35,673 bases of DNA from Pseudomonadota bacterium (lineage in GTDB: Bacteria > Pseudomonadota > Gammaproteobacteria > Burkholderiales > Burkholderiaceae_C), in the NCBI GenBank assembly GCA_018241895.1, contig JAFECX010000160.1, positions 1 to 35,673 of the forward strand, in the 5' to 3' direction. The position numbers were made by a program, and so were the translations under genes. The notes beneath the pieces are model-generated. The model was given only the letters and a program-made list of their open reading frames with translations, searched no databases and had not been told where the DNA came from. Position 1 is the first letter of the stretch, and the number at the start of each line of letters is the position of its first letter. Shown one piece after another: positions 16,948 through 25,420 of the stretch.

Positions 16948-17361
16948 ATGAGCGCAACACGTGAGCCCTGCGTGCCGGGGCTGTTCTCGGAAGACGGCGG
17001 CGCGCGGCTGCACGGCGTGCGCTGCCGCAGCTGCGGCACGCCGTACTTCCCGGCCGCGGCGCACTGCCGCAACCCCGATTGCACGGCATCGGACCTCGAG
17101 CCGTGCGACTTCGGCGGCCAGGGCACGCTGTGGAGCTACTCGGTGGCCAACTTCGCGCCGCCGCCGCCGCACCGCTACGACGAGCCGTTCCGGCCCTACG
17201 TGATCGGGGTCGTCGACCTCGACGCCGGACTGCGCGTCGTCGGGCAGATGGTCGATGGCGTGGAGGACGTGGCGGTCGGTGCGCGCGTGGAACTGGTCGT
17301 CGACCCGATCTTCCACGACGGCGGCAAGGCGTACACGTCGTGGAAGTTCAAGCGGATCTGA
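16948..17361 (+). CDS. DUF35 zinc-ribbon/OB-fold protein
   Basis: Small protein of 137 residues with an N-terminal rubredoxin-like zinc ribbon (C26, C29, C40, C45) and a C-terminal OB-fold (WSYSVANFAPPPPHRYDEPF, then YVIGVVDLDAGLRVVGQM). DUF35 proteins are partners of thiolase-superfamily enzymes. In steroid degradation the DUF35 part of ChsH2 binds the SCP2-thiolase-like aldolase Ltp2 and is needed for its activity. Here the gene is free-standing, 25 bases after etfA and 43 bases before the thiolase-like gene, so the two products very likely form a complex. The separate MaoC-type subunit at 12710-13231 would correspond to the remaining half of ChsH2. Confidence 0.93.
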   Translation: MSATREPCVPGLFSEDGGARLHGVRCRSCGTPYFPAAAHCRNPDCTASDLEPCDFGGQGTLWSYSVANFAPPPPHRYDEPFRPYVIGVVDLDAGLRVVGQMVDGVEDVAVGARVELVVDPIFHDGGKAYTSWKFKRI

Positions 17362-17404
17362 GGCCAGCGGATCCGGACCTGTGAAGCGCGAGGAGTCGGC
17401 AGAC

Positions 17405-18598
17405 ATGCGGGAAGTCGTGGTACTCGGCGTCGGAATGCATCGCTTCGGCCGCACCGGCGATGCCGTCGTCGGCAACCGCTCGGTGACCGAGCTGTGCCGC
17501 GTGGCGGTCGACCGCGCGCTGGCCGATGCCGGCGTCACGTGGCGCCAGATCGAGGCCGTGTCGGCCGCGAGTTCGCGCTTTTCCGGCGGCAAGGGCTGGG
17601 GGCTCAACGGCAACGACATCGTCGAGGACCTCGGCAGCACCGGCGTGCCGGTCTACAACCTGTCGGCCGGCTGCGCGGCGGGGGGCAACGCCTTCAACGT
17701 CGGCTATTCGCTGGTGGCCGGCGGCGTGTACGACCTGATGCTGGTGGTGGGCGGCGAAGTGATGCCCAAGGGCATGATCCAGACCTCGGGCGTGGCCGAC
17801 ATCAACGACCCGGAGTACCTGCGCCAGCGCTGCGTCGGCATGCCGGGGCCCGCGTTCTGGGCCGCGCTCGCGCGCCGGCGCATGCACGAGCACGGCACGA
17901 CCGAAGAGCAGCTGGCCAAGGTCACGGTGAAGGCGCGCAAGTGCTCGGTCGGCAATCCGCACGCGCGCTTCCAGAGCGAAGTCACGCTGGGCGAGGTGCT
18001 CGCGTCGCCGTACGTGAGCAACCCGCTGCGGCTGTTCGAGATCTGCCCGGTGTCCAACGGCGCCGCGGCTGCGGTCATCTGTTCGCCGGCGCTGGCGCGC
18101 CGCTACACGTCGCAGCCGATCACGGTCGCCACCAGCGCGGTGGCGACGATCGCCTTCGACGATGCGCTGCCGCGCAGCCTGGCCGGCCCCGTGTTCGGCG
18201 GCCCGGGCCTGCACACCGAGGCCAAGGCGGCGGTGATGCGCGCATTCGAGCGCTCGGGCATCGGCCCGCGGGACGTGAGCTTCACCGAGCTGCAGGACAA
18301 CACCTGCTACTACGAGCTGGCGTTCCCCGAGGAGTGGGGCCTGTGCGAGCCGGGCGAGGCCGAGCGGCTGCTCGAGGCCGGCGAAACCACGCCCGGCGGC
18401 CGCATGCCGATCAATCCGTCGGGCGGCTTCGTGTCCTTCGGCGAGGCGACGACGGCGATGGGTGTGTTCCAGATCGCCGAGCTGACCTGGCAGCTGCGCG
18501 GCCAGGCCGGTGCGCGCCAGGTGCCGGGCGCGCGCGTCGGGCTGGCGCAGACGAACGGCCTGGGCGGCAACGCGACCGCGGCGATCCTCAAGCGCTGA
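17405..18598 (+). CDS. SCP-x/Ltp2-like thiolase-fold enzyme with altered active site
   Basis: Thiolase-superfamily protein of 397 residues, clearly aligned with SCP-x thiolase (AELTWQLRGQAGARQVPGAR). The nucleophile Cys is kept in NLSAGCAAGG (C90). The two catalytic His positions are changed: the HDCFS motif reads QDNTCYYEL (Q297), and the GHP loop reads FGEATTAMG (E347). The last loop reads QTNGLGG instead of QHNLGIGG (T383). A normal Claisen thiolysis is therefore unlikely. With the DUF35 gene next door, a retro-aldolase acting like Ltp2, or another C-C bond enzyme, is the better guess. ATG at 17405 has a strong GAGGAG Shine-Dalgarno at 9 bases. Confidence 0.9.
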   Translation: MREVVVLGVGMHRFGRTGDAVVGNRSVTELCRVAVDRALADAGVTWRQIEAVSAASSRFSGGKGWGLNGNDIVEDLGSTGVPVYNLSAGCAAGGNAFNVGYSLVAGGVYDLMLVVGGEVMPKGMIQTSGVADINDPEYLRQRCVGMPGPAFWAALARRRMHEHGTTEEQLAKVTVKARKCSVGNPHARFQSEVTLGEVLASPYVSNPLRLFEICPVSNGAAAAVICSPALARRYTSQPITVATSAVATIAFDDALPRSLAGPVFGGPGLHTEAKAAVMRAFERSGIGPRDVSFTELQDNTCYYELAFPEEWGLCEPGEAERLLEAGETTPGGRMPINPSGGFVSFGEATTAMGVFQIAELTWQLRGQAGARQVPGARVGLAQTNGLGGNATAAILKR

Positions 18599-18600
18599 GT

Positions 18601-18755
18601 ACCTGTGAACGAACCACGCCCGCCCGCTCGACGCGCCCGGACGCCCGCGCGCGGCGTTGCAAAGGCTCGCCCCAACGCGCGACATGGCGGCGCTTTGCGC
18701 CTTGTTCGGGGCCGCCCTGTCGCGCCGCTCGGGCGCGACCGATTCATTCACAGGT
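18601..18755. repeat. 13-bp inverted repeat flanking a 129-bp non-coding stretch
   Basis: The arm acctgtgaacgaa at 18601-18613 is matched by ttcattcacaggt at 18743-18755, an inverted repeat with one mismatch in 13. It lies just after the thiolase-like stop, in the 253-base gap before the EtfD-like gene, and no gene was recognised in the gap. The core CCTGTGAA also occurs at 17378-17385 before the thiolase-like gene, and its reverse at 22984-22991 by the FO synthase stop. It could be a regulator site, an RNA structure or a small degenerate insertion. Confidence 0.5.
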
Positions 18756-18851
18756 TCTGAGAGGCCGCACGCCGGCCGCAAGTCCGACAACGCAAGAAAG
18801 CTCCCACGCCGCAAGGAGCCCGCAAGAGGCCGATCGGCGGCGCGCCGAACC

Positions 18852-20834
18852 ATGTATTCCCCGTCCCTGCTCGCGTACTCGCTCCTCGGCCTCCTGCTGA
18901 TCGGCGCGCTGGCGAGCCTGATCCTCGGTCTGCGCCCGCGCCTGCAGCGCATGCAGCGCGGCCGCGCCGAGACCCCGGTCAGCGCCGAGCCGCAGTCGGG
19001 GTTCCTCGGCCGCGAACTCAACGCCGGCACCTTCTTGCACCGCGCGCTGCTGACCGAGCGCCTGTGGGGTCGCCTGCCGACCGGGCTGGCCCATTCGCTG
19101 CTGTACTTCGGCGCGCTCGTGTCCATCGCCGGCCACGCCGAGTACGCGCTCGAGTTCGTCGGCATCAACGTCTACGTCGAGTGGCCGTGGTGGCTGCTGA
19201 CGCGCCCCGGGCGCGAGATCGCCGGCATCTGCATGCTGCTCGGTGCGGCGTTCCTGCTCGCGCGCCGGCTCGTCAAGCCGGCGCCGCTGGTGGCCGCCGG
19301 CGAGCGCAAGGGTTTCACGGCGATGGAGATCTTGCTGCTCGTGACCATCGTCGCCGGCTTCGTGACCGAGTCGTTCCGCCTCGCCGTGCCGGGCGAGAAC
19401 CGCGGCGGCGAGTTCCTGGGCGCGGCGCTGGCGCGGCTGTACGCGGGCTGGAGCCCGGGCGCGGTGGCCGACGGCAACATGACGCTGTGGTGGCTGCACG
19501 GCCTGCTGGGCGTGAGCTTCGCCGCCCTGATCGGCCGCACGCCGATGTCGCACATGCTGCTCGGGCCGCTGAACTCGGCCCTGGTGCGCCGCCGCTCGGG
19601 CATCCAGATGCCGCCGATCGACTTCGAGGCGCCCGAGGAGCAGGAGGTCGTGCTCGGCGCCGCCAGGCTCGCCGACATGCCGCGCAAGCTGCTGCTCGAC
19701 TTCGACGCCTGCCTGGGCTGCGGGCGCTGCCACGAGGCCTGCCCGGCGACGCAGACCGGCAAGGTGCTCTCGCCCAAGAGGATCATGATGGTGTGCGGCG
19801 AGTACCAGTCGCAGGGCCGGCTGGACGATGCGCAGCTGCTCGACGACATCGGTGCCGAGGCGATCTTCGACTGCACCACCTGCGCCGCCTGCATCGAGGT
19901 CTGCCCGGTCAGCAACAGCCCGGCCGAGGCGATCCTCGAGTTCCGCCGCAACCTGACGATGGAGCGCTCGGAGATGCCCGAGACGCTGGCGGCGGCGAAT
20001 CGCAACATGGAGTCGCGCGGGCACCCGTTCGTCGGCACCGCGGCCAACCCCGACGACTGGCACAAGGGCCTGGACGTGCCGCTGTTCGAGGCCGGCAAGA
20101 CCGAGTACCTGCTGTGGATCGGCTGCGCCATCCGCTACGAGGAGCGCGCGCAGCAGGTGGCGCGCGCGATGGTGCGCATCCTGAACGCGGCCGGCGTCGG
20201 CTGGGGCATCCTGGAGGGCGAACGCTGCACCGGCGACCCGGCCAAGACCTCGGGCAACGAGCTGCTGTTCGTCGAGATGGCGAGCAGCAACATCGAGATG
20301 CTGCAGCAAGAGCGCGTCACGCAGATCGTGACCATGTGCGCGCACGGCTTCAACGCCTTCGACCGCTACTACCCCGAGCTGGGCGCCAACTGGACGACGA
20401 TCCCGCACTCGGTGCTGATCGACCGCTTCATCCGCGACGGCAAGCTCGAGGTCGTGCGCGACGAGGGCGAGCTCATCACCTACCACGATCCGTGCTACCT
20501 GGCGCGGCACAACGACATCACCGACGAGCCGCGCAGCGCGCTCGCCGCCGTGGGCAGCCTGATCGAGATGCCGCGCAACCGCAAACAGAGCATGTGCTGC
20601 GGCGCCGGCGGCTGCAACTACTGGAAGGGCGGCACGAGCGGCACGGCGCGCATCAACGAGGTGCGCACGAAGGAGGCGCTGGACACCGGCGCGAAGAAGA
20701 TCGCCACCTCGTGCTCGTACTGCCTGCTGATGCTGAGCTCGAGCGCCTCGGTGAGCGGCGGCGAGCGCAAGGTGTTCGACATCGCCGAGATCGTGGCCGA
20801 CAAGCTGCCGCAGGCGGCCGACGCGCTGCACTGA
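18852..20834 (+). CDS. etfD: EtfD/EMO-type membrane Fe-S oxidoreductase (ETF:quinone reductase)
   Basis: Fusion protein of 660 residues. The N-terminal NarI-like membrane domain has about five helices (for example LLAYSLLGLLLIGALASLIL, GREIAGICMLLGAAFLLAR, WWLHGLLGVSFAALIG). A cytoplasmic HdrD-like part follows with two 4Fe-4S motifs, C287/C290/C293/C297 (CLGCGRCHEACP) and C341/C344/C347/C351 (CTTCAACIEVCP), then CCG-type cysteine-rich domains ending with CCGAGGC at about 582. This is the layout of EtfD of Mycobacterium tuberculosis and of the EMO ETF:menaquinone oxidoreductases. It would oxidise reduced EtfAB and pass electrons to the quinone pool. No strong Shine-Dalgarno is seen near the ATG at 18852, but the hydrophobic N-terminus supports that start. 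Confidence 0.9.
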   Translation: MYSPSLLAYSLLGLLLIGALASLILGLRPRLQRMQRGRAETPVSAEPQSGFLGRELNAGTFLHRALLTERLWGRLPTGLAHSLLYFGALVSIAGHAEYALEFVGINVYVEWPWWLLTRPGREIAGICMLLGAAFLLARRLVKPAPLVAAGERKGFTAMEILLLVTIVAGFVTESFRLAVPGENRGGEFLGAALARLYAGWSPGAVADGNMTLWWLHGLLGVSFAALIGRTPMSHMLLGPLNSALVRRRSGIQMPPIDFEAPEEQEVVLGAARLADMPRKLLLDFDACLGCGRCHEACPATQTGKVLSPKRIMMVCGEYQSQGRLDDAQLLDDIGAEAIFDCTTCAACIEVCPVSNSPAEAILEFRRNLTMERSEMPETLAAANRNMESRGHPFVGTAANPDDWHKGLDVPLFEAGKTEYLLWIGCAIRYEERAQQVARAMVRILNAAGVGWGILEGERCTGDPAKTSGNELLFVEMASSNIEMLQQERVTQIVTMCAHGFNAFDRYYPELGANWTTIPHSVLIDRFIRDGKLEVVRDEGELITYHDPCYLARHNDITDEPRSALAAVGSLIEMPRNRKQSMCCGAGGCNYWKGGTSGTARINEVRTKEALDTGAKKIATSCSYCLLMLSSSASVSGGERKVFDIAEIVADKLPQAADALH

Positions 20835-20851
20835 GGCCGCCCGCCGCCCGC

Positions 20852-20866
20852 GGCCCGCGACGGGCC
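20852..20866 (+). terminator. Short GC hairpin after the EtfD-like gene
   Basis: A perfect stem GGCCCG-CGA-CGGGCC lies 18 bases after the EtfD-like stop and about 60 bases before the MFS gene start. No T-run follows, so it is not a classical intrinsic terminator. It might weaken readthrough or protect the transcript 3' end. Confidence 0.3.
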
Positions 20867-20925
20867 AGTGGTGTAATGGCCGCATCACCGCGGCCGCAGG
20901 GCCCGAGTTGGGAGGCACCTCTTCT

Positions 20926-22503
20926 GTGAACACCCGCAGCCCCTGGGCCGTGTACGCGGCGCTTCTGTTCGGCACCTTCATCACCATCGAGGCGGCCGCC
21001 TTCCAGGCGCCGGTGCTGCCGAGCATCACGCGGCACTACGGCATCCCGGTCACGCTGGCCGCGCTGATCCTGATCCTGTACTTCCTCGGCCTCACCGTGC
21101 TGGCGCCGATCATGGGGCGCTACGGCGATCTGCACGGCCGGCGCCGCGTGCTCACGCTGGGCCTGCTGGTGTTCTCCGCGTCCGAGTTCGCCGCCGCGTG
21201 GGCGCCCAATTTCGGCGTCTTTCTCGGCGCGCGCTTCGTCCAGGGGTTCGGTGTCGCGTGCATCCTGCCCAGCGTGCTGGCCTACGTCACGCACCTTTTC
21301 CCGGCCGAGCGCCGCGGCCTCGCGCTGGGCATCCTCACCTTCACGATGACCTTCGGCGCGACGGCGGGCGGCCTGCTCGGCGGCCTGCTGATCGACGCGC
21401 TGGGCTGGCGCAGCGTGTACTGGATCAGCGGCGCGCTGGCGCTGGCCGGCCTGCTGCCGGTGCGCCTGCTCGTGCCCGAGATCGCTGCGAGCGGCGCGCG
21501 CACGCGCTTCGACTTCACCGGCGCGCTGGCGCTGTTCGCGACCATCGCCGCGCTGCTGTCGCTGCCCACCTGGGCGACGAACTTCGGCGCGCGCTCGCCG
21601 CTGACCTGGGTCATCGTCGCCGTCGGCGTCGGCAGCCTGATCTGGCTGTGGCGCCACAGCCGCGGGAGCGCCGCCGCCGTCATCGACGTCGACATCCTGT
21701 CGCACCCGGCCTTCGCCAAGCCGTCGGCGATCTACTGGCTGCACATGCTGTGCTTCAGCGGCGTCGTCTACTCGCTGGCGTTCTTCGTCAACAACCGGCC
21801 CGGCGGCAGTGCGTCGCAGTTCGGGCTGGTGACGATGTTCCTGTACGGCTGGGGGCTCGTCAGCGCGCCGATCTCGGGCCGGCTCGTCGACCGCTACGAG
21901 CCGCGCACGATCTCCATCGTCGCGCTGGCCGGCTCGGTGGCCGGCGTGCTGCTGCTGCTGGGCATCGATGCGGCGACGCCGCTGTGGCTGGTGATCGTCG
22001 TCGTGTCGATCCTGGGCCTGACGATGGGGGCCAATTCGCCGGCGGTCATGAAGATCGCGTTCGGCGCCGTGCCCGCGCACAAGATGGGTGCGGGCACCGG
22101 CATGTTCAGCATGTTCCGCGACCTGGGCAACCCGACCGGATCGTCACTGTCGCTGGCGGTGTTCGGCACCACGCTCGCCTATCAGGCGCGCGCCTCGGTG
22201 ACGCGGCAGGTCGACGCGCTGGGCCTGGACGCCGCCGCCGTCGACGCGCTGGCCAACGCCGCCGGCGGCCGCGCGCGTACGCTGCCGGCCGAGATCGCGC
22301 AGCAACTTTCCGCCGCCGGCATCGACGCCGCGCAGATCGTGCGCGAGGCCAGCGCCGCCGGCGTCAGCGCCGCGCTGCACAACGCGGGCTACCTGCTTGC
22401 CGCCCTGATGACGCTGGCGCTGCTGGTGAGCCTGCGGCTGCCGCGCACGGCGGCGGCGCCGGCGGCCGGCGAGGCCGCACGTTCCGCAGCGGCGGTGCGC
22501 TGA
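20926..22503 (+). CDS. MFS transporter, DHA2-like (about 14 membrane helices)
   Basis: Major facilitator transporter of 525 residues in the inner membrane. The motif A loop between helices 2 and 3 is GRYGDLHGRRRVL, followed by LGARFVQGFGVACILPSVL and TFTMTFGATAGGLLGGLLID (motif C-like). Hydrophobic segments continue to the C-terminus (LLAALMTLALLVSLRL), which fits the 14-helix drug:proton antiporter group. I chose GTG at 20926 because GGGAGG lies 10 bases before it; a TTG at 20908 would overlap that site. It may import the growth substrate or export toxic intermediates; homology does not decide. The region from about 22190 to 22400 codes for an Ala-rich periplasmic-loop-like insert before the last helix. 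Confidence 0.92.
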   Translation: MNTRSPWAVYAALLFGTFITIEAAAFQAPVLPSITRHYGIPVTLAALILILYFLGLTVLAPIMGRYGDLHGRRRVLTLGLLVFSASEFAAAWAPNFGVFLGARFVQGFGVACILPSVLAYVTHLFPAERRGLALGILTFTMTFGATAGGLLGGLLIDALGWRSVYWISGALALAGLLPVRLLVPEIAASGARTRFDFTGALALFATIAALLSLPTWATNFGARSPLTWVIVAVGVGSLIWLWRHSRGSAAAVIDVDILSHPAFAKPSAIYWLHMLCFSGVVYSLAFFVNNRPGGSASQFGLVTMFLYGWGLVSAPISGRLVDRYEPRTISIVALAGSVAGVLLLLGIDAATPLWLVIVVVSILGLTMGANSPAVMKIAFGAVPAHKMGAGTGMFSMFRDLGNPTGSSLSLAVFGTTLAYQARASVTRQVDALGLDAAAVDALANAAGGRARTLPAEIAQQLSAAGIDAAQIVREASAAGVSAALHNAGYLLAALMTLALLVSLRLPRTAAAPAAGEAARSAAAVR

Positions 22504-22527
22504 AGGCCGCCGGCGCCGGCGTGGGCG

Positions 22528-22870
22528 GCGCTGGCCGTCTTCAAGGATCTGGTCCAGCACGGCCACGACGCCTTCATCGACTACGACGGCATCGCCAGCG
22601 GCGACTTCGAAGCTTCGATCATCGACAACATCCGTGCGCGGGCGCACTTTGTCCTGCTGCTCACGCCGTCGACGCTCGACCTGCAGCGTGAGCTGGACGC
22701 GAAGTTCCCCCGGCTCGGCTTTACCGGTTGGGCCGCGGGCGGGGCGACACCCCACTACCTGAGCGTGTTCGTGTGCCCCGGGAGCCGGTCGATGGCGGAC
22801 CTCGAGCAGCGCACGCGCCTCTTCCAGCGGTCCGCCGCGGTGCCGCCCGGCGTCTGGCCGCCCAAGCGCT
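22528..22870 (+). pseudogene. Remnant of a TIR-domain gene joined to an unrecognised fragment
   Basis: Directly after the MFS stop, in the same frame, the sequence translates as VFKDLVQHGHDAFIDYDG, IASGDFEASIIDNIRARAHF, VLLLTPSTLD, up to about 22677. This matches the middle of a bacterial TIR domain: the FIDYDGI loop and a strand ending in LLLTPS. The first strand of the fold and the later WLRREIE-type helix with the catalytic Glu are missing, and there is no start codon. After the break comes LQRELDAKFPRLGFTGWAAG and a further stretch to about PPGVWPPKR, which I do not recognise. This looks like a decayed gene from a defence-type or signalling island, perhaps two fragments fused by deletion. 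Confidence 0.6.
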
Positions 22871-22984
22871 GCGCCGACGCCAGCGCCGCGTGCCCGCCCG
22901 CACGGTGCAGGTGCGCGATGCGGCAGGCGCCTGTGCAGGGGAGCGGACGCTGGCCCAGGCTGGCGGCGGCGGCGCGCTCCAGGT

Positions 22985-25420
22985 TCACAGGCTCTGGGGC
23001 GCGGCAGCGTGCGCCGTCGGCCCGACGGCGGCGGCGCGTCCGCCCGCCGCCACGCCGGCGTACAGCGTCGTGCGCTCGCGCAGCGGGCGCGCTGCACCGG
23101 CGGCGATGGCGCGCATGTCGTCCTCGTCGGCCAGCTGGCCGTTGGTGCCGCCGGCGGCGCGGGTGATCGACTCGTACATCAGCGTGCCGCCCAGGTCGTT
23201 GGCGCCGGCGCGCAGGCACAGCGCCGCGCCTTCGCGGCCCATCTTGACCCACGAGGTCTGCACGTTCGGGATCAGCGGGTGCAGCACGAGCCGCGCCACC
23301 GCGTGCATGGCCACTGCTTCGCGCAGCGTCGCGCCCGAGCGCGCCAGGCCCTTGTGCCACAGCGGCGACTCCATGTGCACGAACGGCAGCGGCACGAGTT
23401 CGGTGAAGCCGCCGGTCTCGGCCTGCAGACGGCGCAGCCGCAGCAGGTGGCGTGCCCAGTGCTGCGGACGCTCGACGTGACCGAACATGATGGTCGCCGT
23501 GCTGCGGATGCCGAGCCGGTGCGCCGTGCGCATGACGTCGAACCACTGCTCGGTGTTCAGCTTGTCGGGGCAGATCACGGCGCGCACCTCGTCGTCGAGG
23601 ATCTCGGCCGCCGTGCCCGGCAGGGTGGCGAGCCCGGCGTCGCGCAGCCGCGAGAGGTAATCGGCGATCGGCAGGCCCAGCGTGCCGGCGCCGTGCCGGA
23701 TCTCGAGCGGCGAGAAGGCGTGGATGTGCATGCCCGGCACCGCCGCCTTGACGGCGTGCACCAGCTCGAGGTACGTCTGCCCGCTGTAGTGCGGATGGAT
23801 GCCGCCTTGCATGCAAACTTCGCGCGCGCCGCGCGACCATGCCTCCTCGGCGCGCGCGGCCACGGCCTGGGCGTCGAGCCGGTACGCCGGGCCGCGCAGG
23901 TCGTTCGCGTGGCGCCCCTTGGCGAAGGCGCAGAAGCCGCAGCGGTACTTGCAGATGTTGGTGTAGTTGATGTTGCAGTTGCGCACGAAGGTGACGCCGT
24001 CGCCGACGACCTCGGCGCGCAGCTCGTCGGCCGCGCGCACCACGGCGGCGAAGTCGGCGTCGCGCGCGGCGAACAGGGTCACGATCTGGCCTTCGTCGAG
24101 CTCCTCGCCGGCGCTGGCGCGCGCCAGCAGCTCGACGATGCCGCCACGGGCGCCCTGGATGCCGTTGGCGCCCAGGCCCGCGGCGCCGGCGACGAGGCGC
24201 GCGGTCGGCGCGCTCGGCGCCATGCCGGTGCCGGCGTGCCAGGGCTCGTCGCGGGCATAGCCTTCGGCGTCGCTTGCCCGGATCACGGCCGTGCGCATGC
24301 CGCCGTCGGGGCCGCCTTCGGTCCAGCGTGCGCACTCGCGGGCGAACGAGGGCACGAGCGCCAGCCGCTCGACCAGGTCGCGGCCGCAGGCGCGCGTCTC
24401 GGCGGCGAGGCGCTCCAGGTGTGGCCACGGTGCCTCGGGGTTGACGTGGTCGATCGTCACCGGCGAGATGCCGCCCCAGTCGTTGACACCGGCGCGCACC
24501 AGCGCCCGGAGCTCGCCCGCGCGCAGGTTGGGCGGCGCCTGGATCGACATCGCGGCGCCGAAGACCAGGCGCGCCATCGCGATCGTCCAGGCGTGGTCGT
24601 CGAGCGGCGGCTCGGGCGCCTGCGCCATCGCCGTGCCCGGCTTGGCGCGGAAGTTCTGCACGATGACTTCCTGCAGGTGGCCGTGGCGCTCGTGCAGCTC
24701 GCGCAGCGCGAGCAGCGAGTGCACGCGCTCGGCGCGCGTCTCGCCGATGCCGATCAGGATGCCGCTGGTCATCGCCACCGCCGCCGCGCCGGCCGCCTCG
24801 AGCGTGGCCAGGCGCACGGCCGGCTTCTTGTCGGGGCACTTCCAGTGCGGGCCGCCGCGCTCGCACAGGCGCTCGGACGACGACTCGAGCATGATGCCCA
24901 TCGACGCCGCGTGCGGGCGCAGCAGCGCCAGCTCGGGCGCCGACAGGTTGCCCGGGTTGATGTGCGGCAGCAGGCCCGTCTCGCGATGCACGCGCTCGGC
25001 CATCGCGGCGACGTACTCGACGGTCGTGCGCACGCCCAGCCGCGCGAGCTGCTCGCGCGCGGCGCGGTAGCGCAGCTCGGGCTTCTCGCCGAGCGTGAAC
25101 AGTGCCTCGTGGCAGCCGGCCGCGGCGCCGCGGCGTGCGATCTCGAGCACCTCGTCGGGCTGCAGGTAGGCAGCGGGCAGCTTGCGCGGCGAGGTGGCGA
25201 AGGTGCAGTAGCCGCAGGCGTTGCGGCACAGGCGCGTGAGCGGGATGAAGACCTTGCGCGAATAGCCGATGCGCGTGCCGTGGCCCTGCAGCGCCAGCGC
25301 CTCGGCGCTGGCGAGCAGGGCGGCCGGCGGTGCGTCGGCGCCCAGCGCGAGCAGCTGCCCGGCGCTCAGCCGTGCGCCGCTGCGTGCTTGCTCGAGCAGG
25401 GATTCGAACTGGGTGCCCAT
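22985..25420 (-). CDS. fbiC: FO synthase, fused CofG/CofH (FbiC)
   Basis: Bifunctional radical SAM enzyme of 811 residues making the deazaflavin chromophore FO from tyrosine and 5-amino-6-ribitylaminouracil. The CofG half comes first, with cluster ligands C65, C69 and C72 (CRNACGYC). The CofH half starts near residue 450 with CKYRCGFC at about 490 and GGIHPHYSGQTYLELV after it. Both CX3CX2C sites are intact. The fused form is the actinobacterial FbiC type; archaea and most cyanobacteria have two proteins. ATG at 25420 (MGTQFESLLEQ) has GGAG at 9 bases. The gene overlaps the 3' end of cofC by 55 bases and is the last gene of the F420 operon. Confidence 0.96.
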   Translation of the reverse strand: MGTQFESLLEQARSGARLSAGQLLALGADAPPAALLASAEALALQGHGTRIGYSRKVFIPLTRLCRNACGYCTFATSPRKLPAAYLQPDEVLEIARRGAAAGCHEALFTLGEKPELRYRAAREQLARLGVRTTVEYVAAMAERVHRETGLLPHINPGNLSAPELALLRPHAASMGIMLESSSERLCERGGPHWKCPDKKPAVRLATLEAAGAAAVAMTSGILIGIGETRAERVHSLLALRELHERHGHLQEVIVQNFRAKPGTAMAQAPEPPLDDHAWTIAMARLVFGAAMSIQAPPNLRAGELRALVRAGVNDWGGISPVTIDHVNPEAPWPHLERLAAETRACGRDLVERLALVPSFARECARWTEGGPDGGMRTAVIRASDAEGYARDEPWHAGTGMAPSAPTARLVAGAAGLGANGIQGARGGIVELLARASAGEELDEGQIVTLFAARDADFAAVVRAADELRAEVVGDGVTFVRNCNINYTNICKYRCGFCAFAKGRHANDLRGPAYRLDAQAVAARAEEAWSRGAREVCMQGGIHPHYSGQTYLELVHAVKAAVPGMHIHAFSPLEIRHGAGTLGLPIADYLSRLRDAGLATLPGTAAEILDDEVRAVICPDKLNTEQWFDVMRTAHRLGIRSTATIMFGHVERPQHWARHLLRLRRLQAETGGFTELVPLPFVHMESPLWHKGLARSGATLREAVAMHAVARLVLHPLIPNVQTSWVKMGREGAALCLRAGANDLGGTLMYESITRAAGGTNGQLADEDDMRAIAAGAARPLRERTTLYAGVAAGGRAAAVGPTAHAAAPQSL

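Noticed and set aside
15710..17126. Minus-strand open frames over etfA and the DUF35 gene
   Set aside because: EtfA and DUF35 signatures are clear on the plus strand; the opposite frames are Arg/Ala/Ser-rich shadows.
18657..18851. N-terminal extension of the EtfD-like protein
   Set aside because: The frame is open but encodes Arg/Ala-rich sequence without homology, and the hydrophobic NarI-like N-terminus begins at the ATG at 18852.
20852..20866. Strong intrinsic terminator after the EtfD-like gene
   Set aside because: The stem is perfect but only six pairs long and no T-run follows; kept only as a weak hairpin.
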